NCBI GenBank assembly: GCA_012064415.1 | Contig: SSNU01000208.1 | Location: forward strand, 587,725 to 651,724 | Source: Gyrodactylus bullatarudis | Taxonomy: Eukaryota; Platyhelminthes; Monogenea; Gyrodactylidea; Gyrodactylidae | DNA: 64,000 bases | Direction: 5' to 3' | Shown here: piece after piece, positions 38,501 through 49,834 of the stretch | Numbering within the stretch: the stretch's first letter is position 1 | Layout: every line of letters begins with the position of its first letter | The notes under the pieces: model-generated | Told to the model about the DNA's origin: nothing | Databases searched by the model: none | What the model saw: the letters and a program-made list of their open reading frames with translations, nothing else | Translations under genes and position numbers: made by a program

Positions 38501-41500
38501 TCAAAGAAACAAACACCAAAGACTAAGTAACTACGGTTATCTCTTCATCTTGATCAAAATATTTGTAATACATTATTATATAGTGTTGGGTAGAATTACC
38601 AGAGGCGATGATACTTGGCACCCATTTGTGGTTGACACCGCGAACTTTAAAGTTGTTGAATCTTGAGCATTGTGTCTGACGATAGTCCTCAGATTCCAGA
38701 CACGGCTGAAAGATAGCTTGTATTATTTTACAAAGATATCTGAGTAGTAATTAGCGATACCTAAGAAATCAGTACTTACTTTGTCATTATAACATAGACG
38801 ATAATCCTCACTGGACCCGATACAAAGGGATCTATGATTTTCATCCCTAACATGGAATAAAGATTTAAAAGTAACCATATTAACAATTCTCATGTGATAA
38901 TTTACCTGTAGAAACATGTTCTAGTTCTAAACTGGGTACCAATACCACATGTCCTTGAGCACACCGACCAAGGTGTAAAGTCAGACCAGCCTGTCGGATA
39001 AATTTTTGGCCCTTGGCTCTGGATACAATTGCCGGAATTACATTCCTGGAAAAGAAATTTTCAATTTTGTATAAAGATGAAAGATAGACAACCTTGATGA
39101 ATTAAATTAGTTATTACATCATATTTGAACTTTAAATCATAATTTTTGGCAAGATAATAAAATATTTTAGTTGTTTCAAAAGTAACGAATTTCGATATTC
39201 TCAGATAATTTCAGAAAAAAAATTAAAGCCTACCATGTTATCTTGACATTGGGAGCCTTCAAGAAGAAAAGCATTAAGGATTGGTTCACAGTTGGTCAGG
39301 TTTCCTGTTTTTGTACACATTAACTGGCGACAACCATCCAGGGTAGCATCTGGACAGTATTTACTGCTAAAGAAGCCTGTTGCTATACGACATTGTTCAT
39401 CTGGAGACCAAAACCAACCTGGACTACCCCTGAGTAACATGTCATTCTTGTATACTGGATAGTCCCGAATGCAGCTAAATTTATCCGATCTGCAATAAAG
39501 AAATATTTCAAAAATAGATATCTGTCTTTAGCTTTTTAAAATGCTAACAATTTTCTTCTAATTATAGACCATGAAAAAACTTAAGACTACAATTTAATGT
39601 CAAATAACGTTGGTAGAACCGTTTTGAATTCTAACAAACAAAAGACTTGATTCTGATTTTGTATAAATATCACTTGAGTCATTTTACAGTGTTTGGTCGT
39701 ATAGGTTATTCAATTTCCAGTTATTTTCAGATGATGAAAATTATTTTTTCTTAGATAGTCACATAATATAGCCAAAGTGACATTTTTTAAGCATTCAATA
39801 ACCAAAACTACTTACAAGTGACCATAATTGGAAAAATCTTTTTCTACCAAACCATGTTCTAATTCTCAACAAGGAAAGAGTACGAATATATAGTTGAAAG
39901 GAAAGGAGATGAACAGAGAAAAAGAAACTCACCCAATATTATGCTTCAAGTTGAGCTTCGTACAATCACTCCAATGGTTGTTGTTAGAGTTTGAAGAAAT
40001 GAGCGGTGCCATAATGTTGCCATTTCGGCCAGTCTTATCACAACTATTACCCTCACCATCGTGTTCAACACCAAGATTGTGCATCAATTCATGGGCTATT
40101 GGGTAAGCCGAGAAGAAACCAGAATCCTCAGCCATTGTACAAGAGTAGAGCATACGACACATTTGGTTCAGGGGGGAAATGCCGGCCGCTTCGTTAATAT
40201 TCCTCGAGAGAAATAGAGCATGATCGTAATTGTATCGAACGTAGTATTTTTTCATTGCCCAAGAGCAGAATCTGTGAATGGATTTTGAGAGAGATGCACC
40301 CCAAAGAATTTCTTTTGCCTAAAAATAAATATTTTTATTTATAATGTATGTAGTTACTTTTAAGTAGACATGAATATATATATATCAAAAATTTCTTTAT
40401 AGCTTATGACCAGAAACTCAATATTTTAGATTGGCAATACGTTTTAAAGATAACATGACTCACAACAGATTTTGGGATCCATATTATATCTTGTATTGCG
40501 ATTGTAATGTTGACACCGAGACTTTCATGTTTTAATAAATCATTTGTCTGAAAAAAATGAATCAAAAAAATTTTTAAATATCTAGAATTCTACCACAGTT
40601 AGTTTTTGGAAAAAATTTTTGGCGCCAAATCCCAATTTTCAAATTTTACGAGAAATTGAAATTCAACTCTCAAACAGTGATTAGGTGCATTTAACAAATT
40701 TGATACTCTTCTTTTGGCATCTTCACCACTTTCAAATCAATGAAAAAAATTCAACTCAAAGAAATAGGAATCTGGCGCCAAATTGAAATTTGATAAATAC
40801 TCAACAAATAACAGTAGGCTACATGATCGGGATACCATAAATTTCATAGTATTCGAGATCTTGACTAAAATTTGACTAAAAAACAACTTCATCCTTTTAT
40901 CCTTGGAGAAGTAGTCTTCAAACTCTGGTTTTATTCAATTCACTTTTTTGAAATACACACACAGTACATTTTTGTCAAAAGTAAGGAGTTGTTGCCCATT
41001 CATTCTTTATTCTATACACATTAAAAGATTTAGAAATGTATATCTCTGTTGGTTACATGCTAGTTGGCACATATTGCAAGAATATGTTGAAGGATAAACT
41101 TGTTCTCTCAATTTGAAATTTCCTCATTCTACCCCTTTCACTCTGTGCTTTCATACATACACAACACAAGTTGTAAGAATAAGATGGTATAGAGCCAAGA
41201 AAGTTATACTTTAAAAAAAGTAACAAAAAGGATATATATATTTTAATAACATTAAAGTTCATCATGTCTAATAAATTTTCCTCCTCTGACAGTTTTTAGT
41301 GGCTAGATTTACTTCAAAAGCAAATACTTTGCATTTTCTGAGAGTTAACATAGAAATCCTTTCATTGGCTAAATTTTATTTTATTCAAAGAATTAAGTAA
41401 ACTTTACCAGATGATTGCATAATTAAGATATATTTTTAAAAAGCATGACAATGAAAAATCAGTGCAATTCTTCGTCTTACTGGGCTGATATGATTCTCAA

Positions 41501-44500
41501 AAATGAAAATATTTTATTTTCAAAATTTCCATCTGCTACGTTAAACACAAGGAGTTTCCTCAAAAAGAATATGCGAGATTAAATACTTTATGTACGCATT
41601 TAGCCATTGGGTATCCAAAAACGTGTCAATTGATCCCAAATTTTATTGTTAATCTTATTTCTCCTATTGTACATTAACTCCATCTATAATCCTGATGTAT
41701 AACGATTTATTGGATAAATACAATGATCTCGTTATGATTCAGAACCAGAATCTTTTTGCACCAAATCTACATCAAATTAAATTATCAGAATAAATTTGTA
41801 TACTCTTAAACTATTCACGTCCATTTTTTACATATAACTCGTTCGATATAATGTCAACTGAAAAATATTTTGTTCAACCCTAGTTAGAAAAGAAATTTAT
41901 GAAACTACAAGAATTTGTATAATTACCAAAGTTACTTGAAGAAGGGCGATTTTTTGAAAAAATATTTAGAACGTTTTTTCTTGAAAACCTATTTGCTGAA
42001 GCCTTAGAAAAATATGAAATTACTTGCTAGCATTTCGATCCTAGAACATCTTCAACACATTTAATAGAACGGAAATTCATCTGATAATATGCCGAAAGAG
42101 TGAATTGAAACTCATGTTTACTTTCCAACAAGCAGGTAGAGTTATTTTTAGAAATTATCATGTTATATATCATGTTTCCATGAAATAAGAAGAATAAATC
42201 TTTGATTTAAAATTTCACATTGATTGAAGATTGGAAGAATAGAATTCTTAAAGTCTGAGCAGACTCGAGACCTGATCCCCGATTAGGTTGAAGAATCAAG
42301 GTGTGATATAAATAATGTTCCAACAACTTTTTAACAGTAGATATTTCACAAAACTAGGATAAAGTAAATATATATCTTCTGTCATAAAAAAGCAAACAAG
42401 TAAAGTGTATTATTATTATTGGAAAAAAGAGAGTGTATTGTTTTCTTCTCTGTTGAACAATTAGGAAATTCAGACTGAGAAATAGCAAGACTTGTATTGT
42501 GAAAATCTCTTTAACTTAGACATTTCAAGTTTAGTTCGAGACATGATTTCTCTTGAGCTCTCACAACGAGCTTACGAGATTTGACTATGAATTCTAAACC
42601 CTGTCTTGAGTAAATTAAAGGAGGCCGAAGCATAGTAGACAACTACCAATAACTGATCAGGATTTATGATAGACATTGATTTTATGAATGAATCATTCAA
42701 TGTGTCTTGTCCTAGGAATTTGGAGCCAAGAATAAATGTATATATTCTTATTATTCAGACAAATTATAGTTATTTTATCGTTAATTAAAATGCAGTATTC
42801 TTTGAAAAAGTCAGAAAAATGGGGAGCCAGCATTTTCTGCACATAAAAATGACTTTTCATTTATTTCAAAATGTATTCCCCGTCACAAAACTAAAGGATA
42901 AGTGTATATATGATATCGTAATAAATTTCATATCACGTACATTCATTCAAAGAGATAGGAGAGACATTCAAATTAGAAAATGTGAATATTCCAGATTTAA
43001 TTATTATTATTATTATTTGAGGAATCAGACAAGTAAGCCTGCCTGGATAATTTCATCATTTATATTTTTAACAATTTAGAAGATAAGAAGCAGTCAAATG
43101 CTGATATTTGGGATAAATACAAGACAAAGAATTCGAATTCCCCTAAAGAAATTCGATAAAGCAAAATTATCCAAAATTTGGAAATTCAACTTTTTCTTGA
43201 ATTCTTTGTCCAATGATGATCTCAAATTTGAGCATTTGACTGCTTCTAACCTTGGAAATCGATAAAAAATGTTGGGCTAAAACGAAATTAAGCGCATTTT
43301 AGAAATTCAAAAAACCGATCTGATTTTATCAGATTGAACTATTTATCAGAAATTTTTTCTTACTTCTACAACTCATTGACCTAGTTCATCATGGAATTCA
43401 GAAAAATATTATTTTCCCCTGACTTTACGGTGTAAAATGTCGAATGTTTAGTAAAAATAATAGTAAACTCTCATCTCCATATTGACTAGTCTTATTTAGT
43501 ATAGGAAAAGTTGATACACTTGAAAAGAAACAAACTATAGACAGTAATTTTAATTTTCATAATCAGCTGTAAGAAGGAGGGCTGTAGTTGTAGTTAAAGG
43601 AAAAAGGGAAAAACTCACAATTTTCATAAGGGTAATTATATAATTTCTTGCATCATTAGTTGAAGTGAACCGATCAAGGACACTGGAATCGGCAAAGATG
43701 AGCATTTCTATCCAGTAATTATCCTGTTGGGTTGATTCCTCTCCAGGTAATCTCTCTGTGACTAGATGATGTATGGGAAAAGAAGTATATATTATTCAAA
43801 AGTTTATCAAAGATTCGATAACATTGGCGGTATTTCTCCTGGCTTCTTCTACTCTGCATTTATTTATTTACAGTAAAAATATGAATAATAATAATACAAT
43901 CTATACTATTCAATTCATACATCAAGGGATACTAGTCAATATATCGATAAGAAGTAATCTGTTCTTGGTTTTTATATATTTTTTTAAGAAAAGAGATTAC
44001 AGTAGAAAAACCTCAAATACATTTTCGAGAATGGCGCACTGAATAATCAAAGATTCCTCTCAGAATTGACGGAAAAAGGAAAATAGAGAAAAAATAATTT
44101 TAATTGATATTACTAAATACCATTAGTAAGTAGTAAGTAATTATAGTTGCAATAACAGAAGCAGTCTATCACTTTTTCACCATAAACTCTCAACATGATG
44201 TATTCCCAGAAAGAAGGCTGACAAATCACGAGGGGAAATGAATGATGAAAGAAATTATTTGGTAATGAAAATAAAGTATTATCCAATTTCAACATCAACA
44301 AGGAAAAATATTTTCATAACGTCAGAGAGATTTTCCCCAGGTTTCAAATGCCTCTGCCAATGCATGACTTGGTTTGGAAAAAAATCAAATGCTCGTGTTT
44401 TAATACAAGTGATAATGGTTGACTCACATTCATTGTTCCGATAAAAGTTGGTGTCGTTTACACTTTGCAAGGGGGAAGGCCGGGTGAAGTTGAGACTCGA

Positions 44501-44584
44501 CTTGTACTGAATTGCATCTACATTTCTGAGGAACCATCCACAGCCTATAAGTAGGCATGCTATAATATATTTAATCCAAGGCAT
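35523..44584 (-). CDS. ADAMTS-family secreted metalloprotease, compact form
   Basis: Twelve exons on the minus strand: 44584-44428, 43761-43619, 40547-40464, 40318-39933, 39489-39234, 39045-38906, 38846-38780, 38705-38600, 36988-36861, 36252-36141, 36073-35984, 35803-35523. Phases agree throughout and give 649 aa. Signal peptide at residues 1-24. The reprolysin domain starts near residue 65 ([13 protein letters not shown]) with the zinc site [12 protein letters not shown] (His 204, 208, 214) and Met-turn NIMAP (Met 231). Then come a disintegrin-like domain (258-342), one thrombospondin type-1 repeat ([15 protein letters not shown]), a Cys-rich domain ([11 protein letters not shown]), and a spacer with [13 protein letters not shown] and [16 protein letters not shown]. 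It stops right after the spacer, with no further TSP1 repeats. Only about 40 residues lie between signal peptide and protease, so the usual long prodomain with furin site is absent. It probably cleaves extracellular matrix; the substrate is unknown. The largest intron (40548-43618) holds repeats. Confidence 0.92.
37110..37452. repeat. Perfect 138-bp inverted repeat with 67-bp loop
   Basis: Arms 37110-37247 and 37315-37452 are exact reverse complements as far as I can read, starting GAAATTCGAGCAAAGTAAG and ending CAAATTTTAATAG at the loop. The spacer (37248-37314) is strongly AT-rich. It sits in an ADAMTS intron (36989-38599). It would form a long perfect hairpin in the transcript of either strand. 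No target-site duplication is obvious. Confidence 0.9.
40605..40800. repeat. Foldback family B fragment in ADAMTS intron
   Basis: Short inverted arms with TTTGGCGCCAAATC on the left and CTGGCGCCAAATTG on the right, around a centre with the family B words ATTTGATACTC and CACCACTTTCAAATCAAT. Closest to the copy at 59056-59730, but internally deleted. Confidence 0.6.
43250..43490. repeat. Single arm of foldback family A in ADAMTS intron
   Basis: On the minus strand this reads from a family A end (ACTAGTCAATATGGAGATGA) through GTCAGGGGAAAATAATA and AATCTGATAAAATCAGATCG to TTTATCGATTTCCAAGG, the same word order as the left arm of 19807-20547. The opposite arm is not evident. Confidence 0.6.
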
Positions 44585-44760
44585 AATAATAATTGTCTAG
44601 TCTTTCGTTGTGAAAAACATTGTGCAATATATGATAATTTACAGTTTTTTGAATTGATCAAACATTTCATTCCGTATTAATTATATTATGGGCTTACTAT
44701 CTCTGATTTGATTGGCTGAAAAATCGGTCGACCAATGAGAATCCAGTTTGCAAAAAATCA
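44585..44760 (-). promoter_or_regulatory. Likely ADAMTS promoter with CCAAT-type boxes
   Basis: Upstream of the ADAMTS start codon there are two CCAAT pentamers in opposite orientations, ATTGGCT at 44711 and ACCAATG at 44731, 20 bp apart. I see no clear TATA box. Function is inferred from position and motif only. Confidence 0.3.
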
Positions 44761-45334
44761 TGTTATTTCACGTTCTCAATCGATAAAAAAGGCTCGCCTT
44801 CATACATACAATTGAGCTTAATCAAGTTGAAAAAGCATGATTACTAAGCTGACAATCTATATTCATAACATACAAAACATGGTCTTGAAGTAAGAATAAC
44901 AGTTTAAATGAAAACATTGAATGATTTCTTTTTTTTCTCTGCAATAATTGTGCATAATCATATACATATTTCGTTATCTAAGAATGAAATCGTTCATTCC
45001 TTTGCACAGTATTGCAGTGAAAAAAGGGGGTTAACAACAAAAGATGCAAAATGACCTCAAATGAAAAAATTACTAAAGGATTGAAAGCAAAGAGAATGCA
45101 TAAAACGTCTTCCCGTTTAGTCGCTGATAAAAATCAGAAAGATTAGATCAGAATTATTTATTCCATTGATTGAAATAAAGCAAACATGTTACTATTGTAC
45201 ATTGATAAAAAGTATGTACATAGATGAAAGCCTACTCAAAGTGGGGATTACTATAATTGAAGGAGAGATAATTGGTTCTAATTCAACATGTATTTCAAAC
45301 AAATCTTTAATTTCTATTTGTAAATGTGTAATAT

Positions 45335-48300
45335 CTAGACTTTGACGATATCAGCATTATTAGTGGAGCCGATTTCTGAGCAAGGTTCATAGTTAATTTC
45401 TGATGACGACTTTGTCATTAATATTGCTTCATCAACGTTATCATTATTATTATGATTGGAGGGCGCAGGATCTTCTGGCCTGGCCTTTGTCTCTGTTGCT
45501 TTGGGAATGTCAAGTCTGGCACAATTGGAGTCATAACGTGATAGGCATACGAGCAGCATTGTATTTGATAAGAGACCATAGTCAATGAGGTTAACAAGAT
45601 GTGCTATCAAGTTATAGCGCAAGTCTAATCGCATAATCTCTCGATAGGAATAATCAATAAACAACAAGACGACACGTGACATTTGAGCATCAGCCATGAC
45701 AAGATTACTCGTTGGAATGCTTAGTAGAAATTCATTCCACAATACAAAGAGATATTTTTCCCCCTGAAAAAAAATACAAATTTCATTGAAATGTTAAAAT
45801 GTAGAACGAGGGACCTTGGATAAACATACAAAAAATAGATACGTAGTTTGACAAAAGGTAATTTGAAGATAAAAAAACCTTTCCATATTTTATTTCAAAA
45901 TAAAGTCACCTGACTAAGGAAAACTCTTTTTTTCATTTGAGCATAAAAGATTAAAGGAATAATAATAGTAAAGCCAGACAGGTGAATCAAAAAGGAAATG
46001 CAAGAAGATAAGAGTGGGGAATAAAAGAGTTTTTTTCCTTTCTCAAAAGTTGAATTTCCAATGGTAATTAGATAGATGAATTAGACATTACATGAATGAA
46101 TACGATACCCTCTCATATGGATTTAACATGTATGCACCCTAGTTATTTTACAAAGCCAAAAAAATAATGTCTAATGAATGAATATATTAATTTATTATAT
46201 ACGATCAAAATAATATTTTGTCTAATTAAAGTTGTATTATTATTTTTAGTAATCTGAATGAAATATTAATATATATTTCAACCAATAAGAGTAGAGTGGT
46301 ATTGATCAAAGATTGATTGATGAGTTACTCCGATCTATCTATCTATCCAATAAGTTGGATCACATTAAAAGTGTAACTGTAGTAATTGTTTTTAGTAGAA
46401 AATAACCTGCTTACAAGATTTTATCATGTCCAATAATGGAATGAGTTTTAGAGGCGGCTCGTTATTGCAGTTGTTAGAGAAAATTATTGTTAATTGGGAA
46501 AACAAGCAACTAGTTTGAGATGAAAGAAAACCTACTCTATTGACATCGGTGAACTCTTCGATATTACGAAGATAGTTGGCCTTGAGCCAATATGAGACTT
46601 CCTCTTCATTTTCTGAGTCATGATCGAATTCACAGGTACGAATTGGTTGGCAATTCCAAGTGTGATAGTAGGTTCTGTCGTGTCCCTTGCCAAGTTGACG
46701 AATGCTCATGGTTGGTTCATCGATTTCTCCCTTGTGGATGGCATCGAATTTATTCGAATAAATCAGCTCAGAGAATGGAATCCGTTTGATAGGCTTCTTC
46801 ACACGGGAATATGCCCTGCTTAGACTATAGATGGTTGAGTTAACGCTATCTCCAAGACACGAAGGTGTGAAATTAAACTGTTTCTGAATGCTGGCATAAG
46901 TTGCATTATTGGGGCGTAGTGGGCCGGAGCCATCATACATTTGACTACTGATATCACCAAGGCCATCCCAGCCACCGATAACTCTGCCATCGGTGTCTCT
47001 TCGACTTGAGACTACTGCATCGATTGGAGACCACCGGCGAAGGCCACAATCATTATTGCAATCGTCGTTTCGTCTAAAGGTAACGTCGATATTCAACAGA
47101 GATTTGGTAACATTGAGAGTTGCCTTGAATTGAAACCTCGGATGGAATGCCCTCAAATGATAAAGGAAGGCTTGTGCTTCCGAAATGTTGGAGCTTTTGA
47201 CATCAAAACGACACCAAGGACAAATGAGATCTTTGGCTTCGGCCCATTGCTGGCAATTACCCTCGTAGAGAAATTTATAAGTAACTAGAATAGAACTGGA
47301 ATCTGTCTTGCCATTAAGTGAACTAGTATTAGTAATCGCCTGTTTCTTTTTAACAGAGTTGGTCGCCTTTCTTGGACTTCGCCGGCCAATATTGTCAGAA
47401 GCAGATGGCCCACTTTTATTCCATTTAACATCAAAATGTATTGTCGGCCATCTTTCGTACTCATCAACAGCTGAACCTTCTCTTAGGCTAGAGATGCTTG
47501 TGATCCAGTCGATACGACCGCTACCACCTCCATTCACTGATACGCTATTGATTTCAGTGGCTTTACGAATCCGCTTTGATGCTTTCTTTGTGGGGGACTT
47601 TTCAAGTATAATATCGTTCTCGTTAAGGTAGTCATCCGTATCCAGGCCTAGACGAAGCTCATAAGACCCTTGGGTAAAGAGCAAATTCTCCCGATTCACT
47701 TCTACATCTCCAAAAGAGTTTGGCCCTTCAGCAAATATGGGCAATGGAGCGGTGACATATTGAACTCGATAGTTTGACTTTTCACTTGAAGCATTATTCT
47801 TTTTCTTCTCGTTGGCTTCCACGTGAATTTCCAAGTGTGCTGAACGCAGACGACCATTACCTGCTTTCCGAGCATCATTGAGCAATTCATTCAGATTAAT
47901 TTTGATGGGACTATTGGGGGTTTGATCCACATCTGAGTTACACTTGATTTTAACTGGTTCTTCATTGATTTTAATTATGGAATCGTTTGAGAATCCCTTC
48001 TGACGCCAGCAATAACTAAAGCGACAGATAATATCACATTGAGCTGAAACAGTTGTCCAATCAGACTCCTTGGGACTTTCATATAATCCCTGAAATGTTA
48101 TGGTTATCTCTTTGGGCCATTCTTCTTGAGATTCATTAGTTATCGAGAGTCGGTTATTTTTCTTTGACTCTTGTAGGAGGCGATCCATAATATCTGCTAT
48201 ACTATTATTAGGCTTATCTATAAAAAAGTTATTAAAATTATATAAAAAATACCTTTCTTTTTTGCTTTAATAAGATAGGAAAGAGTTCTAAAGAGCAGAA

Positions 48301-48759
48301 AGGGTCTAGATTTTTGGGATTTTGCCAAATACCGATAGAGATTAGTTAAGATGGACAGCTCTTTTATGAATGCAGAATGCTGCAACGATCTTTCTGTATT
48401 TGATGAGGTATCAAGGCGAATACGTTTAACTGTGACTTGCTTGGAAGGAGCAGGCTTTTTATTTCTTTTACCAGAGGAGGATTTTTCAACTTCTGATGAT
48501 TCCACTTCACTTTCATTGCGTTTCAAAATTTCCTAAAATTATAAAATCATACAAGCAAAAATACCTCTTTAATACCCAGCTCTTTGCACAGGTTATCTAG
48601 GTCAGGACCGGTTAGATCGTTGAAAATGTCTATTACATTACATACGTATTCATGAGAAACGTCAAGGAATTTAGCTATGGAATCAATTGGAACATCTTCC
48701 AAGTAATGTTTAATGATTTGTTTAGCCATTTTATTAAGTGCTTTACGATTATTCTTCAT
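45335..48759 (-). CDS. SUZ12: Polycomb repressive complex 2 subunit SUZ12 with novel N-terminus
   Basis: Exons 48759-48565, 48532-48253, 48217-46536 and 45763-45335; introns of 32, 35 and 772 nt; 861 aa. SUZ12 holds PRC2 together and is needed for H3K27 methylation in the nucleus. The family's N-terminal segment is visible as LYRYLAKSQKSRPFLLFRTLSYL (exon 2). The single C2H2-type finger follows at about residues 490-520 (CPWC...HLRAFH). The VEFS box begins with IEEFTDVNR at the end of exon 3 and continues in exon 4 with GEKYLFVLWNEFLLS and LRYNLIAHLVNLIDYGL. Exon 1 encodes 65 residues not typical of SUZ12, shaped like a helix-turn-helix (IIKHYLEDVPIDSIAKFLDV). Exon 2 has no Met, so exon 1 or another upstream exon is required. 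The middle of the protein is more diverged than the ends. The start is 137 bp from MPP10. Confidence 0.9.
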
Positions 48760-48896
48760 TGGAAGGTTTTTGATTGTGGCTTTAATTAAATTTCTACAAT
48801 TTCAAAAAACCAATAATTTTAAACAATATCCACATGTTTTAAGATCATTTCATCAAGTTTTATGGTTGTTTAAGTTAGGAGATTTTATGATTAAAA
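48760..48896. promoter_or_regulatory. Bidirectional promoter between SUZ12 and MPP10
   Basis: 137 bp between divergent start codons. It contains an ACCAATAA box near 48810 and AT-rich sequence. The shortness implies shared regulation of both transcripts. Confidence 0.55.
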
Positions 48897-49773
48897 ATGA
48901 AGCGAGATAAGCAAAATAAACATACTAGGGTAATCAGCTTGTACTAATACTCTTAGATTAATAAACTAACAGAAAGACTTGAGAATAACCTCATAGCTGA
49001 AAAGCCATGGTTTCTTAAGGGTGAAGTCACCGGTAAAGATCGATTAGAAAATCAACTTTTGGAAGAAAATCTCGAAGTCAATCGACATTGGGAGCATAGT
49101 AACTTTAATTCATAATCTAGTATCAAGAACCTTCACCCGCTGATGAAAATATCATCTTGGAATTCATTAAAAAGACCATTTTAGCTAGAGTTAGTTATTT
49201 TTAGTTATGCTTTTTCAGAACTTTGATGACCCTATTATCCGTGTTGCACCTACTATAAAAGCCTCAAAGAAATTGATTGAATCAGAATTAAAAGAAGTAT
49301 CCCTTGTGGATGACTATGTTTCCCTCTTGTCCAAAGGCAAAGTTCTTGAAAAAGTTCAAGAGGATCCCCAGAAGAATGAAATCCGTGTTGAAATGATTAA
49401 TTTGTTCTCTAATCTCGATGCTCTTTCATCCTTAAACTTTGTCCCGAGAAAGAATCAGACTGGTCTTGAACTAAAAGAGAATGAGACTGCAGCTGCAAAG
49501 GAGAACGTTGGAGCTACACTAGTCTCTCAAATCGATACTTTTGCTCCAGAAGAAGTAATGGCTCCAAGAGGTGAACTCCTCATTGGCAAGACAGAGCTCA
49601 CCAAAACTGATAAGCGTAGACATCATAAGAAGTTGATGAGAATTCGGGCTAAAAAGCGTGAAATTAGAGCCAAGAAAGATGGTCGAGATCCCAAGAAGAG
49701 TTTGAAATTAGCTATGGATTCTGTTACCAAATTGGCTCATAAACCTAAATCAAATATTAAAATTGTTAAATAA
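48897..49773 (+). CDS. MPHOSPH10: U3 snoRNP component MPP10, short form
   Basis: MPP10 is part of the small-subunit processome and binds IMP3/IMP4 in the nucleolus for 18S rRNA processing. Exons 48897-48929, 48957-49098, 49128-49189, 49219-49773; introns 27, 29 and 29 nt; 263 aa. Recognition: INKLTERLENNLIAEKPWFL matches the family's KLEEENLSEKPWQLKGEV, followed by NQLLEENLE, the LILEFIKK-like helix, and LFSNLDALSSLNFVP, the family's LDALSNFHFIP motif. The tail is Lys/Arg-rich. The first intron has a TACTAAT branch-point-like word. Intron 2 uses a CAAG acceptor and is the least certain junction. Other animals' MPP10 is about 2.5 times longer; the acidic N-terminal half has no place to fit before the SUZ12 promoter. 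A poly(A) signal AATAAA at 49809 lies just before the next gene. Confidence 0.85.
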
Positions 49774-49834
49774 ATGAAAATAATAATATTTTACAAATTA
49801 TCTCAATGAATAAATAAATTTAAAGAAAGTTACG
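49774..49834 (+). promoter_or_regulatory. 61-bp intercistronic region, candidate operon junction
   Basis: Between the MPP10 stop and the ATG of the WD40 gene there are 61 bp with AATAAATAAATTT (from 49809) and then TTTAAAG just upstream of the ATG at 49835. The spacing is what is seen in operons resolved by spliced-leader trans-splicing. No independent promoter would easily fit except inside MPP10. Confidence 0.4.

Noticed and set aside
48713..48910. 65-aa plus-strand frame considered as the N-terminus of MPP10
   Set aside because: It is antisense to SUZ12 exon 1, shows no MPP10 similarity, and its frame does not lead into the MPP10 exons.
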